DNA from: Candidatus Woesearchaeota archaeon
GTDB taxonomy: Archaea; Nanobdellota; Nanobdellia; Woesearchaeales; CG1-02-33-12
Assembly (NCBI GenBank): GCA_003561825.1
Contig: PWVO01000030.1
Location: 1-5,450 of the forward strand
Direction of reading: 5' to 3'
Length of the DNA stretch: 5,450 nt
Part shown: in pieces, positions 5,450-5,450 of the stretch
Layout of the letters: each line of letters starts with the position of its first letter
Position numbering within the stretch: the first letter of the stretch is position 1
Program-made: the position numbers and the translations under genes
Notes under the pieces: model-generated
Databases searched by the model: none
The model's input: only the letters and a program-made list of their open reading frames with translations
What the model was told of the DNA's origin: nothing

Positions 5450-5450
5450 C

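Overview
The window reads as a low-GC archaeal chromosome segment, most probably from a DPANN lineage of the Woesearchaeota/Pacearchaeota kind. Support for this: Arg codons are almost all AGA/AGG, ribosome-binding sites resemble archaeal ones (AGGTGAT, GGAGG), there is a HerA-class ATPase, the genes are tightly packed and overlapping, and the extracytoplasmic domains are of an archaeal type. The lineage is inferred from style, not from a marker gene.

Left half, + strand (1-3557): two translationally overlapping genes of an operon that begins upstream of the window. The first is truncated at its 5' end. It encodes a one-pass membrane protein with a beta-rich juxtamembrane domain outside and a cytoplasmic tail made of two similar helical repeats. 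The second is complete (785 aa). It encodes a membrane-anchored HerA-type ATPase with a signal peptide, two Ig-like extracytoplasmic domains, one membrane segment, a HerA/DUF87 motor, a charged coiled-coil linker and a small C-terminal domain resembling DUF5752. They probably form one envelope-spanning complex, in which an outside sensor or anchor is tied to a cytoplasmic ATP-driven motor. Its substrate (DNA, protein or filament) cannot be read from the window. This pair is the best candidate here for an undescribed system.

Right half, - strand (5099 down to 3607): a compact three-gene operon reading lipoprotein, small Cys-motif membrane protein, NapH-like polyferredoxin. The lipoprotein carries 14 His in 27 residues, followed by a small helical domain. 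The 86-aa protein has one membrane anchor and four Cys in a CP-x-C-x-C-x-DxNxDGxCD pattern. The NapH-like protein has two membrane-embedded Cys pairs and two 4Fe-4S clusters. Each of the three starts is fixed by a ribosome-binding site, and the last two genes share an ATGA overlap. The set looks like a membrane electron-transfer module linked to metal handling at the cell surface. Two adjacent dyads near the predicted transcription start suggest a repressor, possibly metal-responsive.

The two operons converge at 3558-3606, where a T-rich stretch follows the ATPase gene. The right edge (5100-5450) is an AT-rich region with no confident gene: it holds the operon promoter, several short dyads, long A/T runs and a possible C-terminal fragment of another - strand gene. 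No tRNA, rRNA, CRISPR array, insertion sequence or transposase was seen.
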